Source: Chitinophagaceae bacterium (GTDB taxonomy: Bacteria > Bacteroidota > Bacteroidia > Chitinophagales > Chitinophagaceae). From it: a stretch of 17,407 bases of DNA. The notes beneath the pieces are model-generated. The model did no database searches. It was not told the DNA's origin and worked only from the letters and a program-made list of their open reading frames with translations. Within the stretch, counting starts at the first letter, position 1; each line of letters begins with the position of its first letter. The position numbers and the translations under genes were made by a program. The DNA is taken from positions 1 to 17,407 of the forward strand of contig JANYEU010000075.1 of assembly GCA_025362915.1 (NCBI GenBank), read 5' to 3'. Positions 16,250 to 17,407 of this stretch are shown here, piece after piece.

Positions 16250-16264
16250 AACTTTATTTATTTA
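16250..16264 (-). promoter_or_regulatory. A-rich leader identical to that of susC
   Basis: TAAATAAATAAAGTT on the minus strand ends 2 nt before the ATG at 16247. It matches the susC leader at 12507-12521 base for base. It supports the choice of 16247 as the true start of paralogue B. Confidence 0.45.
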
Positions 16265-16413
16265 GACGATATTGATTTTAATCTCTAACTGTCTATTTCG
16301 CTGTAAATATAACACACCAACATAAATGCCTTCTTCTTTATTTGTCCTTTTTGATGAAGAATACCCCCATTTACCCCTCCCAAAAAATATAATTAGGTTA
16401 TGTGAAACTTTCC

Positions 16414-16449
16414 TTTGAACCTTACAGAAATTTAGAAACAATATAATTG
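16414..16449 (+). promoter_or_regulatory. Possible Bacteroidota-type promoter for the repeat gene
   Basis: TTTG at 16414-16417 and TATAATTG at 16442-16449 resemble the -33 (TTG/TTTG) and -7 (TAnnTTTG) elements, with one mismatch in the latter and a 24-nt spacer. It ends 21 bp before the ATG at 16471. In AT-rich DNA this can arise by chance. Confidence 0.25.
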
Positions 16450-16470
16450 CCAAATCAACAACATAGCCTT

Positions 16471-16950
16471 ATGAAATTGATTGCATCATACCATCTCTTC
16501 ATCACAATAACTTCCTTTTTAGGGCTTATAACTGCGGTTTTTGTTGGGTTTAGGCGTAAAATAGTTTTTTCCATGACCATGGAAAAACATTCCATGGGTA
16601 TGGAAGAACTTTCCATGACTATGGAAGAACGCTCCACGGGTATGGAAGAACATTCCACGGGTATGGAAAAACTTTCCATGGGTATGGAAAAACTTTCCAT
16701 GGGTATGGAAAAACTTTCCATGGGTATGGAAGAACTTTCCATGGGTATGGAAAAACATTCCATGGGTATGGAAAAACTTTCCATGGGTATGGAAAAACTT
16801 TCCATGGGTATGGAAGAACTTTCCATGGGTATGGAAAAACTTTCCATGGGTATGGAAGAACGTTCCACGAGTATGGAATCCATTACAATGGCTTGCAATT
16901 ATGGCGATAGGCTACAACTGCCCTCGAAAATTGAATTAATCAGACAATAA
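16471..16950 (+). CDS. Met-rich heptad-repeat protein with one membrane segment
   Basis: A 159-residue frame from the ATG at 16471. Residues ~6-27 (SYHLFITITSFLGLITAVFV) form a signal-anchor-like helix, followed by a basic stretch (GFRRK). Then come 16 tandem heptads of consensus S-M-G-M-E-K-L (variants with T, H, R or E), and a non-repetitive 20-residue tail starting at TMACNYGDRL. With M4 and L7 at a/d spacing (3-4-3-4) the repeats could form a coiled coil, and two Met per heptad could also bind a soft metal. I recognise no family. A caution: the minus strand is also open over the array (to 16455), because the DNA unit is palindromic, so coding on this strand is supported mainly by the membrane segment and a possible promoter upstream. 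The next gene starts 70 bp downstream. Confidence 0.45.
   Translation: MKLIASYHLFITITSFLGLITAVFVGFRRKIVFSMTMEKHSMGMEELSMTMEERSTGMEEHSTGMEKLSMGMEKLSMGMEKLSMGMEELSMGMEKHSMGMEKLSMGMEKLSMGMEELSMGMEKLSMGMEERSTSMESITMACNYGDRLQLPSKIELIRQ
16570..16905. repeat. Array of 16 tandem 21-bp doubly palindromic repeats
   Basis: Sixteen consecutive 21-bp units, the last one degenerate. Each contains TTCCAT-GGGT-ATGGAA (6-bp arms), and each junction contains ATGGAAA-AAC-TTTCCAT (7-bp arms, 3-nt loop), so every half-unit can form a hairpin. Central units are nearly identical while the edge units differ more (GGT to ACT/ACC/AGT, ATG to ACG, CTT to CAT/CGT), as expected for an array that expands by slippage or unequal exchange. 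No unit-length change breaks the frame. It is a likely variable-number tandem repeat locus. Confidence 0.95.
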
Positions 16951-16972
16951 ATTAAAAACAATTAATTCAAAA

Positions 16973-17006
16973 GGCTTCTACTAAACCTTTAAAAAGGAAA
17001 AAAGCC
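16973..17006. other. Weak stem-loop between the repeat gene and the next gene
   Basis: An inner CCTTT-AA-AAAGG hairpin lies inside an outer GGCTT/AAGCC pair (16973-16977 with 17002-17006). There is no T-run after it on the plus strand. It might be a weak terminator for the repeat gene or part of the next gene's leader. Confidence 0.25.
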
Positions 17007-17020
17007 ATAAAATAAGTAAA

Positions 17021-17407
17021 ATGGCTCAAGAACACGATCAATTTGATGGACCAAACGAAGAATATGATACACTAGTAAACCAAATATACACAGAGATAAT
17101 GGCTCTTCCTGCTCCGGGTATTGGTATTCCGGCAACAGTAATGACTGCTTATGATGCTTTGCTGGTGCCTTTTAACACTAGCTGGTCAGTGGCAAAAAGC
17201 AAGACGAACTCTACCAAAACGCAGCAAACAACTTTTTTAACCAACCGTGCAAAGTTGACTACTTTTTTGCGTCCTTTTGTGCAAATGTGGTTGTATTTCA
17301 ATGGTGCCTGCCCGGATGACGTTATCACTGCCACAGGTTTGCGGTTGCATTCGGGTTCTCGCATCAATCATGGTGGACAACCTGCGGAGATTCCGGTAAT
17401 GGGTCTT
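17021..17407 (+). CDS. Unknown protein, 5' part only, runs off the window
   Basis: An open frame of 129 codons from the ATG at 17021 to the last base, with no stop. It has no signal peptide and no membrane segment. The N-terminal ~110 residues look helical: an acidic start (MAQEHDQFDGPNEEYDTL), then PAPGIGIPATVMTAYDALLV, then a Thr/Lys-rich helix (KTNSTKTQQTTFLTNRAK), then LTTFLRPFVQMWLYF and a Pro-rich end (GQPAEIPVMG). This layout resembles small Bacteroidota proteins of ~200 residues that repeat in clusters and have no known function; that comparison is from memory and uncertain. It is preceded by an A-rich leader (GGAAAAAAGCC at 16997-17007) and lies 70 bp after the Met-rich repeat gene, with which it may be transcribed. 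Confidence 0.7.
   Translation, partial: MAQEHDQFDGPNEEYDTLVNQIYTEIMALPAPGIGIPATVMTAYDALLVPFNTSWSVAKSKTNSTKTQQTTFLTNRAKLTTFLRPFVQMWLYFNGACPDDVITATGLRLHSGSRINHGGQPAEIPVMGL

Noticed and set aside
16262..16453. Minus-strand 63-codon frame left of the repeat gene
   Set aside because: Low-complexity AT-rich translation, no recognisable domain, and it overlaps the presumed promoter and leader regions on both sides.
16455..16898. Minus-strand 147-codon frame over the repeat array
   Set aside because: It is open because the repeat unit is palindromic. It has no signal peptide and starts inside the unique right flank without a leader. Kept as a finding, not as a gene.
16570..16905. CRISPR array
   Set aside because: Units are contiguous 21-mers with no unique spacers, and no cas genes are nearby.
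17149..17367. Minus-strand frame inside the right-edge gene
   Set aside because: It lies antisense within the 129-codon plus-strand frame, which has better composition and an A-rich leader.

Overview
The window looks like a chromosomal segment from an AT-rich member of the Bacteroidota, most likely a Chitinophagaceae/Sphingobacteriales-type soil or plant-associated bacterium. The evidence is a SusC/SusD pair, a type IX secretion (T9SS) C-terminal sorting domain on the pectate lyase, lipobox signal peptides on the SusD and DUF4957-like proteins, and A-rich translation leaders in place of Shine-Dalgarno sites. No rRNA, tRNA, CRISPR array or complete insertion sequence was seen.

Positions 1-1696 are a decayed zone. 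Two gene tails of T9SS-sorted proteins survive in convergent orientation (398-616 on + and 902-1250 on -). They are about 55% identical to each other by eye. A good intrinsic terminator lies between them, and a pair of 22-bp direct repeats sits at the left edge.

Positions 1697-13954 form a polysaccharide utilization locus (PUL), all on the minus strand. Transcription order is GH30 hydrolase, SusC TonB-dependent receptor, SusD lipoprotein, DUF4957/DUF5123-like surface lipoprotein, GH105 unsaturated galacturonyl hydrolase, PL1-type pectate lyase. The likely logic is pectin use. The T9SS-exported lyase cuts homogalacturonan outside the cell, the two lipoproteins and SusC bind and import oligomers, GH105 removes the unsaturated terminal sugar made by the lyase, and GH30 trims a side chain. 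Hairpins follow the DUF, GH105 and PL1 genes, so the distal enzymes may be transcribed at a lower level or separately. No regulator gene for the locus is in the window.

Positions 13955-14989 hold an intergenic stretch and a VapBC-type toxin-antitoxin pair. The antitoxin is intact, but the PIN-domain toxin has a nonsense codon and a frameshift. Positions 15150-16247 carry two tandem paralogous small secreted proteins of unknown function, the upstream one broken by a one-base frameshift.

Positions 16471-16950 hold a striking array of 16 repeats of 21 bp. It encodes a Met-rich heptad behind one membrane segment on the plus strand, and it is also open on the minus strand because each unit is doubly palindromic. 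A further plus-strand gene of unknown function starts at 17021 and runs off the right edge.
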